Assembly (NCBI GenBank): GCA_947632315.1
Contig: CANROV010000132.1
Location: forward strand, 1-5,770
Direction: 5' to 3'
DNA length: 5,770 bases
DNA from: Candidatus Gastranaerophilales bacterium
GTDB taxonomy: Bacteria; Cyanobacteriota; Vampirovibrionia; Gastranaerophilales; Gastranaerophilaceae
Each line of letters begins with the position of its first letter. Position 1 is the stretch's first letter. Below are positions 1 through 5,770 of this stretch, piece by piece. The translations under genes were made by a program, and so were the position numbers. The notes under the pieces were generated by a model. The model was not told the DNA's origin. It was given only the letters and a program-made list of their open reading frames with translations, and ran no database searches.

Positions 1-1
1 A

Positions 2-1027
2 AATGCTGATGAAAAACAGGTAGAAATACAAAAAAGCAATATTCTTTTGGTCGGGCCTACGGGAAGCGGTAAAACATTATTGGCTCAAACGTTAGCCAAA
101 ATGCTTGATGTTCCGTTTGCTATTGCCGACGCAACTACATTAACCGAAGCAGGTTATGTAGGTGATGACGTTGAAAATATTCTATTGAGGTTATATCAAA
201 ATGCTGACTTCGATGCTCAAAAAGCTGAAAGAGGTATTATTTATATCGACGAAATAGATAAAATTTCAAGAAAATCAGAAAACACAAGCATAACCAGAGA
301 TGTATCCGGGGAAGGCGTACAGCAGGCTTTATTAAAAATGATAGAAGGTACTGTTGCCAATGTTCCTCCGCAAGGCGGAAGAAAACATCCTCATCAGGAA
401 TTTATTCAAATAAACACTGCAAACATTTTATTCATTGTCGGCGGAGCATTTGTCGGTTTGGATAAAATTGTTGAAAGACGTGCAGGGGATTCTATAGCAA
501 TAGGTTTTGGTGCATCCGCACCTAAAACACAGGCTGAAAAAGAACTTGAAGCTGCAAAAATGCTGAAAAAACTACAGCCTGAAGACTTGTTAAAATTCGG
601 TTTAATCCCTGAATTTATCGGCAGAGTCCCTGTTTATGCGGTTTTAGATCCGCTTGAAGAATCAACATTAAAAAACATTCTTACTCAGCCTAAAAATGCG
701 TTGTTAAAACAATATCAATGTTTGTTAAATATGGACGGTGTTGAATTAAAATTTGAGCCTGAAGCTGTTGATTTAATTGCCGCAGAAGCTATTAAACGCA
801 AAACGGGAGCAAGAGCTTTAAGATCTATTGTTGAAGAAATAATGATGGATATTATGTATGAAATTCCTTCAAGAACTGATATAAAAGAATTCACCGTTTC
901 GGCTGATATGATTAAGAAAAAAATAGAAAACGAAGGAACCGGTGCTGAACTTATTAAACTTCCTACTAAATCAGAAGAAAAAGTTCCCGAACCCTTAAAA
1001 CCAAAACAAAATGAAGAAATAGCATAA
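2..1027 (+). CDS. clpX: ATP-dependent Clp protease ATP-binding subunit ClpX (5' end outside window)
   Basis: This is the unfoldase of the ClpXP protease, which recognises, unfolds and threads substrates into ClpP in the cytoplasm. The frame is open from base 2, so roughly the first 100 residues, including the expected zinc-binding domain, lie left of the window; 341 codons are visible. In fragment numbering I see Walker A GPTGSGKT (18-25), pore-1 loop GYVG (51-54), Walker B IIYIDEID (79-86), the RKH loop (127-129), the ClpP-docking IGF tripeptide (167-169), the IPEFIGR arginine-finger segment (R208) and the sensor-2 GAR motif (269-271). All key residues are present, so the protein should be active. 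A TTG at 47 is an internal leucine codon, not the start. The Lys/Glu/Pro-rich tail after about residue 320 is not conserved. Overall wording is closest to cyanobacterial ClpX. It is followed directly by its own terminator. Confidence 0.97.
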   Translation, partial: NADEKQVEIQKSNILLVGPTGSGKTLLAQTLAKMLDVPFAIADATTLTEAGYVGDDVENILLRLYQNADFDAQKAERGIIYIDEIDKISRKSENTSITRDVSGEGVQQALLKMIEGTVANVPPQGGRKHPHQEFIQINTANILFIVGGAFVGLDKIVERRAGDSIAIGFGASAPKTQAEKELEAAKMLKKLQPEDLLKFGLIPEFIGRVPVYAVLDPLEESTLKNILTQPKNALLKQYQCLLNMDGVELKFEPEAVDLIAAEAIKRKTGARALRSIVEEIMMDIMYEIPSRTDIKEFTVSADMIKKKIENEGTGAELIKLPTKSEEKVPEPLKPKQNEEIA

Positions 1028-1059
1028 AAAAAGACTTCCTAAATTTAGGAAGTCTTTTT
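1028..1059 (+). terminator. Rho-independent terminator of clpX, symmetric on both strands
   Basis: A perfect 32-bp inverted repeat starts on the base after the clpX stop codon. The arms are AAAAAGACTTCCTAAA and its exact complement, with the axis between 1043 and 1044. As RNA it folds into a GACTTCCTA stem with a short AU loop, preceded by A residues and followed by U5, the normal layout of an intrinsic terminator. It separates clpX from the metal-efflux operon. Because the A and T tracts mirror each other, it could also stop transcription arriving from the right. Confidence 0.9.
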
Positions 1060-1078
1060 ATAATGAAATGTTTATATT

Positions 1079-1102
1079 TTATTGTCAACTCGTTAACAAT
1101 AA
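1079..1102. promoter_or_regulatory. Upstream operator O1 (imperfect inverted repeat, TCAAC-TC-GTTAA core)
   Basis: An inverted repeat with 11-bp arms and one mismatch surrounds a 2-nt centre; the core is ATTGTCAAC-TC-GTTAACAAT (1081-1100). It shares its half-site and 2-nt centre with the perfect repeat at 1141-1166, and the two axes are 63 bp apart. It lies upstream of the -35 box. The TTAAC-NN-GTTAA geometry is that reported for AdcR/ZitR-type MarR repressors, although the central two bases differ from their YR consensus. Binding by the adjacent MarR protein is inferred from position and repetition. Confidence 0.75.
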
Positions 1103-1114
1103 TTCACATTGGTA

Positions 1115-1143
1115 TTGACTTTTATATTAAAAAGATAAATAAT
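1115..1143 (+). promoter_or_regulatory. Predicted sigma-70-type promoter of the marR-HMA-ATPase operon
   Basis: A -35 box TTGACT (1115-1120) is followed by a 17-nt spacer and a -10 box AATAAT (1138-1143), each one base off consensus. Transcription would start near 1150, inside the right-hand operator, giving a leader of about 25 nt. The promoter is framed by the two inverted repeats, and O2 overlaps the -10 box and the start point. A bound regulator would therefore block RNA polymerase. Confidence 0.65.
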
Positions 1144-1166
1144 ATTGTTAACACGTTAACAATATT
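1141..1166. promoter_or_regulatory. Proximal operator O2 (perfect 12-2-12 inverted repeat)
   Basis: The left arm AATATTGTTAAC and its exact reverse complement flank the dinucleotide AC, forming a perfect 26-bp near-palindrome. It covers the end of the predicted -10 box and the start point, and ends one base before the marR ribosome binding site, which is the expected place for an autoregulatory repressor site. It is the better of two related copies. The length and symmetry suit a MarR-family dimer, though the identity of the binding protein is inferred from the neighbouring gene. Confidence 0.85.
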
Positions 1167-1170
1167 GAGG
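1167..1170 (+). promoter_or_regulatory. Closely spaced ribosome binding site of the MarR gene
   Basis: GAGG lies only 4 nt before the ATG at 1175, closer than usual. The reading frame has a TGA at 1166-1168, so no earlier start is possible, and the next in-frame Met (residue 39) would remove the first dimerisation helix. The start at 1175 therefore stands despite the short spacing. The site abuts operator O2. Confidence 0.55.
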
Positions 1171-1174
1171 ACTT

Positions 1175-1645
1175 ATGTACGACGAAATTCTAAATACATT
1201 ATTCACATTATTTGAGACGACAAATCAGCTTGATATTTTATATAAAGAAGAGTTTGGCGATATTCTTAAACAATATACATATACTGAAATGCACTGTATA
1301 GATTGCATAGGGAAATTGGAAAATCCCAATGTAACTAAAATTGCTCAGCAATTAAATTTGACAAAAGCATGTATAAGTAAAATTATCAAAAAACTTATAG
1401 AAAAAAAATCAATAGAAATTTATAAAAATCCCGATAATAAAAAGGAAACTTATTATAAACTTACTTCGATAGGACAAGAAGTTTATTTCAATCATTTAAA
1501 AATGCACAAAACATGGTGTGAAAAAGATAAATCATTTTTTAATAAGTTCAAAAAGAAAGAATTAGAGATTACATTTGAAATTCTTAAAAAATATACGGAA
1601 TTATTACAAATAAGATTAGAAAGTATAAAGGAGAATTTAAAATGA
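1175..1645 (+). CDS. MarR-family transcriptional regulator, AdcR-like candidate metal sensor
   Basis: At 156 residues this has normal MarR length: N-terminal helices, a winged helix-turn-helix at about 52-97 (recognition segment around LNLTKACISKIIKKL, wing around 79-97), and C-terminal dimerisation helices. As seen, His40 (in TEMHC) and His107-x3-His111 (NHLKMHK) match in spacing the three zinc-ligand histidines of pneumococcal AdcR (H42, H108, H112 as I recall), with Glu25/Glu26 or Asp20 as possible fourth ligand. AdcR's second-site residues do not appear conserved. Cys41, Cys44, Cys66 and Cys115 are further potential ligands. It is first in an operon with a metal-binding protein and a P1B-ATPase, and two matching inverted repeats lie in its promoter, so autoregulation and control of efflux are inferred. 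A MarR fold is near certain; metal sensing is likely; which metal is unknown. Confidence 0.9.
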   Translation: MYDEILNTLFTLFETTNQLDILYKEEFGDILKQYTYTEMHCIDCIGKLENPNVTKIAQQLNLTKACISKIIKKLIEKKSIEIYKNPDNKKETYYKLTSIGQEVYFNHLKMHKTWCEKDKSFFNKFKKKELEITFEILKKYTELLQIRLESIKENLK

Positions 1646-1860
1646 AAAAATCCTATAAGATAGAAGTAGATTGTGCTAATTGTGCTAATTTAATGGAAGA
1701 AGAAGCAAAAAAAACAAAAGGTGTCAAAAATGCCGTAGTAAATTTTATAACACAAAAGATGGATGTTGAGTTTGATGATAGTTTCAATTCAGAAGCCGTC
1801 ATTAAAGAAGTGCTAAAAAATTGTAAAAAAATTGAAGAAGATTGCGAAATATATTTTTAG
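1642..1860 (+). CDS. Stand-alone heavy-metal-associated (HMA) domain protein, likely metallochaperone
   Basis: This 72-residue protein is a single ferredoxin-like HMA domain (beta-alpha-beta-beta-alpha-beta) and would act as a soluble cytoplasmic metal carrier or sensor. The metal loop reads DCANC: Cys11 and Cys14, with Asp10 directly before the first Cys. An Asp at this place is the hallmark of the ZntA-type N-terminal domain, which prefers Zn(II)/Pb(II), rather than the Thr usual in copper carriers. Two further cysteines, Cys61 and Cys68, lie near the C-terminus and might add ligands. The ATG overlaps the MarR stop codon in an ATGA tetranucleotide, and AAAGGAG (1627-1633) precedes it by 8 nt, so translation is probably coupled. 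The ATPase next door has no HMA domain, so this protein looks like the missing domain encoded separately. Delivery of metal to the pump is inference. Confidence 0.9.
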   Translation: MKKSYKIEVDCANCANLMEEEAKKTKGVKNAVVNFITQKMDVEFDDSFNSEAVIKEVLKNCKKIEEDCEIYF

Positions 1861-1883
1861 AAAAGATTTAAAAGCTTGAAACT

Positions 1884-3779
1884 ATGAACAAAAAGCAAAA
1901 AAAAATACTGATAAGGATTATTATTGCAAGTGTTCTTTTAATCGGACTTCATTTTATTATGATTAAAGGTGCAGTAAGATTCTTTGCATATATGATTCCT
2001 TATTATATAATCGGTAACGATATTATCAAAAAAGCAATCAATGGTCTAAAGAACCGAAAACCGTTTGACGAATCATTACTTATGGCGGTAGCAACACTCG
2101 GAGCTGTTATACTGGCTGTTTATAATGAAATGCACTCTATTAAAGGCGATTATGTTGAAGCCGTTGCCGTTATGCTGTTTTATCAAATCGGTGAATTTTT
2201 TCAAAATATGGCGGTTAATAAAAGCAGAAAAAATATCGCTGAACTAATGAATATAAGACCTGATTATGCAAATATTGAAATTAACGGAAAAATTGAAAAA
2301 GTTGACCCTAATGAAATTGAAACAGGAAATATAATAATAGTTAATCCCGGAGAAAAAGTACCCTTAGACGGAGTCATTATTGAGGGTAATTCCTCGGTAA
2401 ATACTTCAGCTTTAACAGGAGAAAGTATTCCAAGAGCTGTTGAAGTTAATGATGAAATTATTTCCGGTTCTATTAATCTTAACGGATTATTAAAAATTAA
2501 AGTAACAAAAAAATTCGGAGATTCTACGGTATCAAAAATACTTGAGCTTGTTGAAAATGCAAGTTCAAAGAAATCTAAATCAGAAGATTTTATTGCAAAA
2601 TTTGCAAGGGTTTATACGCCGATTGTAGTTATTTCGGCAATTATTCTTGCTGTAATTCCCCCTATTTTTAGAATTATATTTTTAAATTTACCTGCTTTAT
2701 GGAGTGTATGGATATACAGAGCATTAACATTTTTGGTAATAAGTTGTCCTTGTGCTTTAGTAATCAGCATTCCGTTATCGTTTTTTGCCGGTATCGGCGG
2801 TGCTTCAAGATTGGGAATTTTAATTAAAGGCTCTAATTATTTAGAAACTCTTTCTAAGGTTAAAACTATTGTATTTGACAAAACCGGTACATTAACAAAA
2901 GGTATTTTTGAAGTTAATGCCATACACCATAATAAAATAGACGAAGAAAAATTAATCGAATACGCAGCACTGGCAGAAAGTGCAAGCTCCCATCCTATTG
3001 CAGTGAGTCTCAAAAAAGCTTATAACAAAAAAATTGATTTATCTCGTATAAAAAACATACAAGAAATAAGCGGTAACGGCATAATTGCCCAAATTGATGA
3101 TTTGGAAATAATTGCAGGAAATGAAAAAATAATGGAAAAATTTAATATTGAGTCTATAAAATGTCATTCAATAGGCACAATTATTCATATTGCAATTAAC
3201 AAAAATTATATGGGGCATATTGTTATTTCAGATGTTATTAAACCTGAATCCGAAAAAGCCGTTGAAAGTCTAAAAAAATTAGGAATAAAAAACATAGTAA
3301 TGCTGACGGGAGATTTAAAAAATGTAGCTCAAAATGTAGCGGAGAAACTAAAAATAAGTAAATTTTATGCCCAGTTACTGCCTGATGAGAAACTAAAAAA
3401 AGTTGAAGAAATTATTAGTGAAAATAATATTACCGCATTTGCAGGCGACGGAATAAATGATGCTCCTGTTCTTTCAAGAGCCGATATCGGTATAGCGATG
3501 GGCGCTATGGGGTCTGACTCCGCTATTGAAGCAGCCGATGTCGTTTTGATGGATGATAATCCGTTAAAAATATCAACAGCTGTCAAAATTTCAAAAAACT
3601 GTTTAAATATTGTCAAACAAAATATATGTTTTGCACTTGTAGTTAAATTTATATGCCTTATTTTAGGAGCATTAGGTATTGCAAATATGTGGCTTGCCGT
3701 TTTTGCTGATGTAGGTGTTATGATTATATGTATACTAAATGCCTTTAGGGCTTTGTTTATAAAACATATTGATAAATAA
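1884..3779 (+). CDS. P1B-2 type heavy-metal-transporting P-type ATPase (Zn/Cd/Pb class)
   Basis: This inner-membrane pump couples ATP hydrolysis to metal export. Its 631 residues run from a first membrane helix (about 8-27) without any preceding HMA domain. In order I see TM2 to about 44, TM3/4 (about 65-110), the actuator loop with TGES (178-181), TM5 (about 240-265), TM6 with the Cys288-Pro289-Cys290 metal site, phosphorylation motif DKTGT (Asp332), the SHP nucleotide-domain motif (His370-Pro371), GDGINDAP from Gly521, and TM7/8. Lys588 in TM7 and Asp609 in an ADVG segment of TM8, together with CPC, are the P1B-2 (ZntA/CadA) signature and argue against copper. All catalytic residues are intact. 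No good Shine-Dalgarno is visible in the 23-nt gap, but a TAA at 1869-1871 leaves this ATG as the only sensible start. It is probably co-transcribed with the MarR and HMA genes. The exact metal is not decided by sequence. Confidence 0.95.
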   Translation: MNKKQKKILIRIIIASVLLIGLHFIMIKGAVRFFAYMIPYYIIGNDIIKKAINGLKNRKPFDESLLMAVATLGAVILAVYNEMHSIKGDYVEAVAVMLFYQIGEFFQNMAVNKSRKNIAELMNIRPDYANIEINGKIEKVDPNEIETGNIIIVNPGEKVPLDGVIIEGNSSVNTSALTGESIPRAVEVNDEIISGSINLNGLLKIKVTKKFGDSTVSKILELVENASSKKSKSEDFIAKFARVYTPIVVISAIILAVIPPIFRIIFLNLPALWSVWIYRALTFLVISCPCALVISIPLSFFAGIGGASRLGILIKGSNYLETLSKVKTIVFDKTGTLTKGIFEVNAIHHNKIDEEKLIEYAALAESASSHPIAVSLKKAYNKKIDLSRIKNIQEISGNGIIAQIDDLEIIAGNEKIMEKFNIESIKCHSIGTIIHIAINKNYMGHIVISDVIKPESEKAVESLKKLGIKNIVMLTGDLKNVAQNVAEKLKISKFYAQLLPDEKLKKVEEIISENNITAFAGDGINDAPVLSRADIGIAMGAMGSDSAIEAADVVLMDDNPLKISTAVKISKNCLNIVKQNICFALVVKFICLILGALGIANMWLAVFADVGVMIICILNAFRALFIKHIDK

Positions 3780-3784
3780 ATTAA

Positions 3785-5605
3785 TTATTTGGTTAATATA
3801 TTTTGATTTTTAGTTTTTACAAATTTCTTCATTATGCTCTTTTTTAAATATTTAAAGTTTAAATATTCTTTAATAATTATAAAAATATCAATATATTTAA
3901 AATATTTAACGGGGATATTATCTAAAAGAGGAAGTATTGAAGATAAATTTACCATATAACATAACGAATAAAATGTTTTCACCCCTCTTAATAAATCCTG
4001 AACTATTTTATATTTTTTAACAAAATCAACACCGGTATTGTAAGAATAAAAATCATTGTCATTTAATAGTTCGTGTGAAATATTAAATTCTTCCGGATTA
4101 TTATATATATATGTTCCTTCAGTAAGTGTAAACTGGACATAGGCAAAAGTATAAAAATATTTTCTGCTGTATTTCTTAATAAAATTAACAGTCATATAAA
4201 AATCTTCCATTGTTTCACCGGGGAAATTATATATTAAGTATAAATGATTAAAAATACCAACATTATTTGCATTTTTTAAAATTTCTTTTGCTGAATCCAC
4301 TTCAATACCTTTATTCATTTTTTTCAAAATTTTAGGACTGGCAGATTCTAATCCCCATAAAACAATACGAAGTCCCGATTTATATAATTTTTTTAAAAGT
4401 TTTTTATTAAATTCTTTTTCCAGTCTAAGATTGGTCATATATCTAATATTTAATTTTTTCTTGATAATTTTATCAGCAAATTCTTCAATAAATTTTGGAG
4501 TTAATGCCGAATCTTGGAAATAAAAATATCGTGCATTATATTTTTCCATAAGTTCTTCAATTTCTGATATTACACTATCCGCACTTTTAGGGAAGTATTT
4601 CTTGTTATAATTATAATTACAAAATGTACACTTTCCCCAATAACAACCATGAGAAACTCTTATTGGCAAAATAATGTCAGGAATAAAATACTTTTTAAAA
4701 TCAAAACCATTATAATTATATTTACAAGGTTTGTTACTGATATTATTAGATATAGTATTTTGGCATATTTCCCCATTTCTTAAATAAAGTATATTTGATA
4801 CATTTTCTATTTTTCTTTGCCCTATATGATATTCCCATAGTTCTTTTGTTGCATTTTCTCCAATCCCCACCATACAATAATCAAAATACAAATCAAATAA
4901 TTCTTTATCATTTTTAATTTGATTCAATGCAAGGTCAGCCCAAGTTCCGCCAATTTGTATCTTTACATTATATTGTTCCTTTATAAGCTTAATTATTGTT
5001 AATGCACCCAATAATTGTTCAATGGAATTTATTGATACACACACTAAATCATTATTATTAATATTGATTTCAGGTAATTTTTTTTCAAAAAATTCGTAAA
5101 ATATATTATGCTTTTTATCATTAACAAGTTCTTTTTTAACACTATAATCATTTTTGTTATTATTACCGGCTGTATTATAATAGTTTATAAAATTTAGTTT
5201 AAATGGATAATAAGGAAGTGATACAATATTCAATACAGATTCTCTTATAATACTGTCATACATATTAAACTTGTAATCTTTATAATACTTTTTTATCTTA
5301 ATCAACTGTATAAATTTATCAAAATCTTTGTTATTTAAAAATTTTATATATTTGTTAAATTCTGTTTGTATATAATTTACAGCATCAGTAGAATATAAAT
5401 TATCTTTATTTTTTAATATATTTTGAATTTTTCCAATAGATTTATTTATATAATCCGAACTAAATACAAAATTAAAAAAATCAATGTTTAAATCATAAGC
5501 AATACAATTAACACCATTATCTGATAACAGGCCCATCAAAGCAGGAATACCTATACTAGGCAATGATGTATCCCAAAGAGGAGGAAATATATATACTACT
5601 TTCAT
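3785..5605 (-). CDS. B12-binding-domain-type radical SAM protein, substrate unknown
   Basis: A 606-residue cytoplasmic iron-sulfur enzyme. The N-terminus (about 1-45, opening MKVVYIFPPLW) and residues about 183-280 (SINSIEQLL, IQIGGTWADL, CMVGIGENATKEL) look like the two halves of the cobalamin-binding-type Rossmann domain common in this superfamily, split by a Lys/Asn/Tyr-rich stretch (about 50-180). No DxHxxG motif is present, so cobalamin, if bound, would lack the usual His ligand. The radical SAM core follows: Cys321, Cys326 and Cys329 form the 4Fe-4S site with CX4CX2C spacing rather than the standard CX3CX2C, then FQDS (363-366), GLES (418-421) and NFPGET (460-465). The C-terminal part beyond about 500 is not recognised. 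AAAGG (5614-5618) sits 8 nt before the ATG. Codon use is extremely AT-rich. Such proteins catalyse methylation or rearrangement in modified peptides, lipids or cofactors; nothing nearby identifies the substrate. Confidence 0.88.
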   Translation of the reverse strand: MKVVYIFPPLWDTSLPSIGIPALMGLLSDNGVNCIAYDLNIDFFNFVFSSDYINKSIGKIQNILKNKDNLYSTDAVNYIQTEFNKYIKFLNNKDFDKFIQLIKIKKYYKDYKFNMYDSIIRESVLNIVSLPYYPFKLNFINYYNTAGNNNKNDYSVKKELVNDKKHNIFYEFFEKKLPEININNNDLVCVSINSIEQLLGALTIIKLIKEQYNVKIQIGGTWADLALNQIKNDKELFDLYFDYCMVGIGENATKELWEYHIGQRKIENVSNILYLRNGEICQNTISNNISNKPCKYNYNGFDFKKYFIPDIILPIRVSHGCYWGKCTFCNYNYNKKYFPKSADSVISEIEELMEKYNARYFYFQDSALTPKFIEEFADKIIKKKLNIRYMTNLRLEKEFNKKLLKKLYKSGLRIVLWGLESASPKILKKMNKGIEVDSAKEILKNANNVGIFNHLYLIYNFPGETMEDFYMTVNFIKKYSRKYFYTFAYVQFTLTEGTYIYNNPEEFNISHELLNDNDFYSYNTGVDFVKKYKIVQDLLRGVKTFYSLCYMVNLSSILPLLDNIPVKYFKYIDIFIIIKEYLNFKYLKKSIMKKFVKTKNQNILTK

Positions 5606-5629
5606 TATATAAACCTTTTTTATAAAAAT

Positions 5630-5659
5630 ATTAAAACATAAATATATTATGATTGTAAA
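5630..5659 (-). promoter_or_regulatory. Predicted promoter of the radical SAM gene
   Basis: On the minus strand, TTTACA (5659-5654) is followed after 18 nt by TTTAAT (5635-5630), each one base off consensus, giving a start near 5623 and a short leader carrying the AAAGG ribosome binding site. The DNA here is so AT-rich that chance matches are common. The -35 overlaps that proposed for the divergent tRNA gene. Confidence 0.4.
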
Positions 5660-5680
5660 AAGATAATTATAAGATAGAAT
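5653..5680 (+). promoter_or_regulatory. Predicted promoter of the tRNA-Ser gene
   Basis: TTGTAA (5653-5658), a 16-nt spacer and TAGAAT (5675-5680) place a start near 5687, just before the tRNA 5' end. The upstream gene is divergent, so the tRNA needs its own promoter in this gap. The choice of boxes is tentative in AT-rich sequence. Confidence 0.45.
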
Positions 5681-5688
5681 AAAGATAA

Positions 5689-5770
5689 GGAGAGATGTCC
5701 GAGCGGTTTAAGGTGCAAATCTCGAAAATTTGTGAGGGGGCAACTTCTCGAGGGTTCGAATCCCTCTCTC
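5689..5770 (+). tRNA. tRNA-Ser, anticodon CGA (3' end outside window)
   Basis: A class II tRNA with a long variable arm. The acceptor 5' strand GGAGAGA (5689-5695) pairs with TCTC at 5767-5770, so three acceptor bases, the discriminator and any CCA lie beyond the window. The D-arm region starts TGTCCGAGCGG. The anticodon stem CAAAT/ATTTG (5716-5720, 5728-5732) encloses loop CTCGAAA with anticodon CGA at 5723-5725, reading the serine codon UCG. The variable arm is a 6-bp stem, including G-U pairs, closed by a GCAA loop (5734-5749), and the T arm is GAGGG-TTCGAAT-CCCTC (5750-5766). The long variable arm and the TGTCCGAG start are typical of bacterial tRNA-Ser. Confidence 0.95.

Noticed and set aside
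1..49. Possible truncated clpX starting at an internal TTG
   Set aside because: The frame stays open to the left edge and reads KSNILL before Walker A, as in intact ClpX; the truncation is only the window border.
1121..1130. TATATT in the marR leader as an alternative -10 box
   Set aside because: No acceptable -35 lies 16-18 nt upstream of it, whereas TTGACT at 1115 pairs well with AATAAT at 1138.
1028..1174. Riboswitch or leader RNA before the MarR gene
   Set aside because: The predicted leader is only about 25 nt, and the repeats upstream are explained as a terminator and protein-binding operators.
3365..3616. 83-codon open frame on the minus strand inside the ATPase gene
   Set aside because: It lies wholly opposite the conserved GDGINDAP region of the ATPase and resembles no protein I know; it is a shadow of the coding strand.
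1884..3779. Copper-transporting ATPase (CopA-like)
   Set aside because: The CPC motif is shared, but Lys588 in TM7 and Asp609 in TM8 fit the Zn/Cd/Pb class, and the Asn-Tyr and Met-x-x-Ser residues of copper pumps are not seen.
3774..3790. AT-only inverted repeat between the convergent genes as a bidirectional terminator
   Set aside because: Six A-T pairs with no G-C pair are too weak to act as an intrinsic terminator.

Overview
The window is low-GC bacterial DNA. It carries the 3' part of a housekeeping gene (clpX), a compact three-gene operon for metal-responsive cation efflux, a convergent radical SAM gene, and the start of a tRNA-Ser gene cut by the right edge. The ClpX fragment most resembles cyanobacterial ClpX as I remember it, for example in the stretch before the RKH loop and in the '[14 protein letters not shown]' region. 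With the AT-rich composition, this suggests a non-photosynthetic relative of Cyanobacteria (Vampirovibrionia/Melainabacteria, perhaps gut Gastranaerophilales). That placement is inference from memory, not a search result.

Layout. Positions 2-1027 (+) encode the AAA+ and C-terminal part of ClpX, followed at once by a perfectly symmetric intrinsic terminator (1028-1059). The next 115 bp hold a control region: two inverted repeats of the form GTTAAC-like half-sites around a 2-nt centre (1079-1102 and 1141-1166) flank a sigma-70-type promoter (-35 at 1115, -10 at 1138). Downstream on the same strand are a MarR-family regulator (1175-1645), a stand-alone 72-residue HMA metal-binding protein (1642-1860, ATGA overlap) and a P1B-2 type Zn/Cd/Pb-class P-type ATPase without its own HMA domain (1884-3779). 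A B12-binding-type radical SAM protein of unknown substrate (3785-5605, minus) converges on the ATPase with a 5-bp gap. Its promoter region is shared with a divergent tRNA-Ser(CGA) gene (5689 to beyond the window).

How the genes fit together. The regulator has an H40 / H107-x3-H111 pattern that lines up in spacing with the zinc-binding histidines of AdcR. Its presumed operators carry the same TTAAC-NN-GTTAA half-site geometry known for AdcR/ZitR zinc repressors. Here, however, it sits upstream of an exporter rather than an importer. The simplest model is an autoregulated operon in which the MarR protein senses a metal, the small HMA protein delivers the metal, and the ATPase expels it. The radical SAM gene is probably independent. 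It is strikingly more AT-rich than clpX, and the whole clpX-to-tRNA interval may be accessory DNA, though its limits cannot be tested inside this window.
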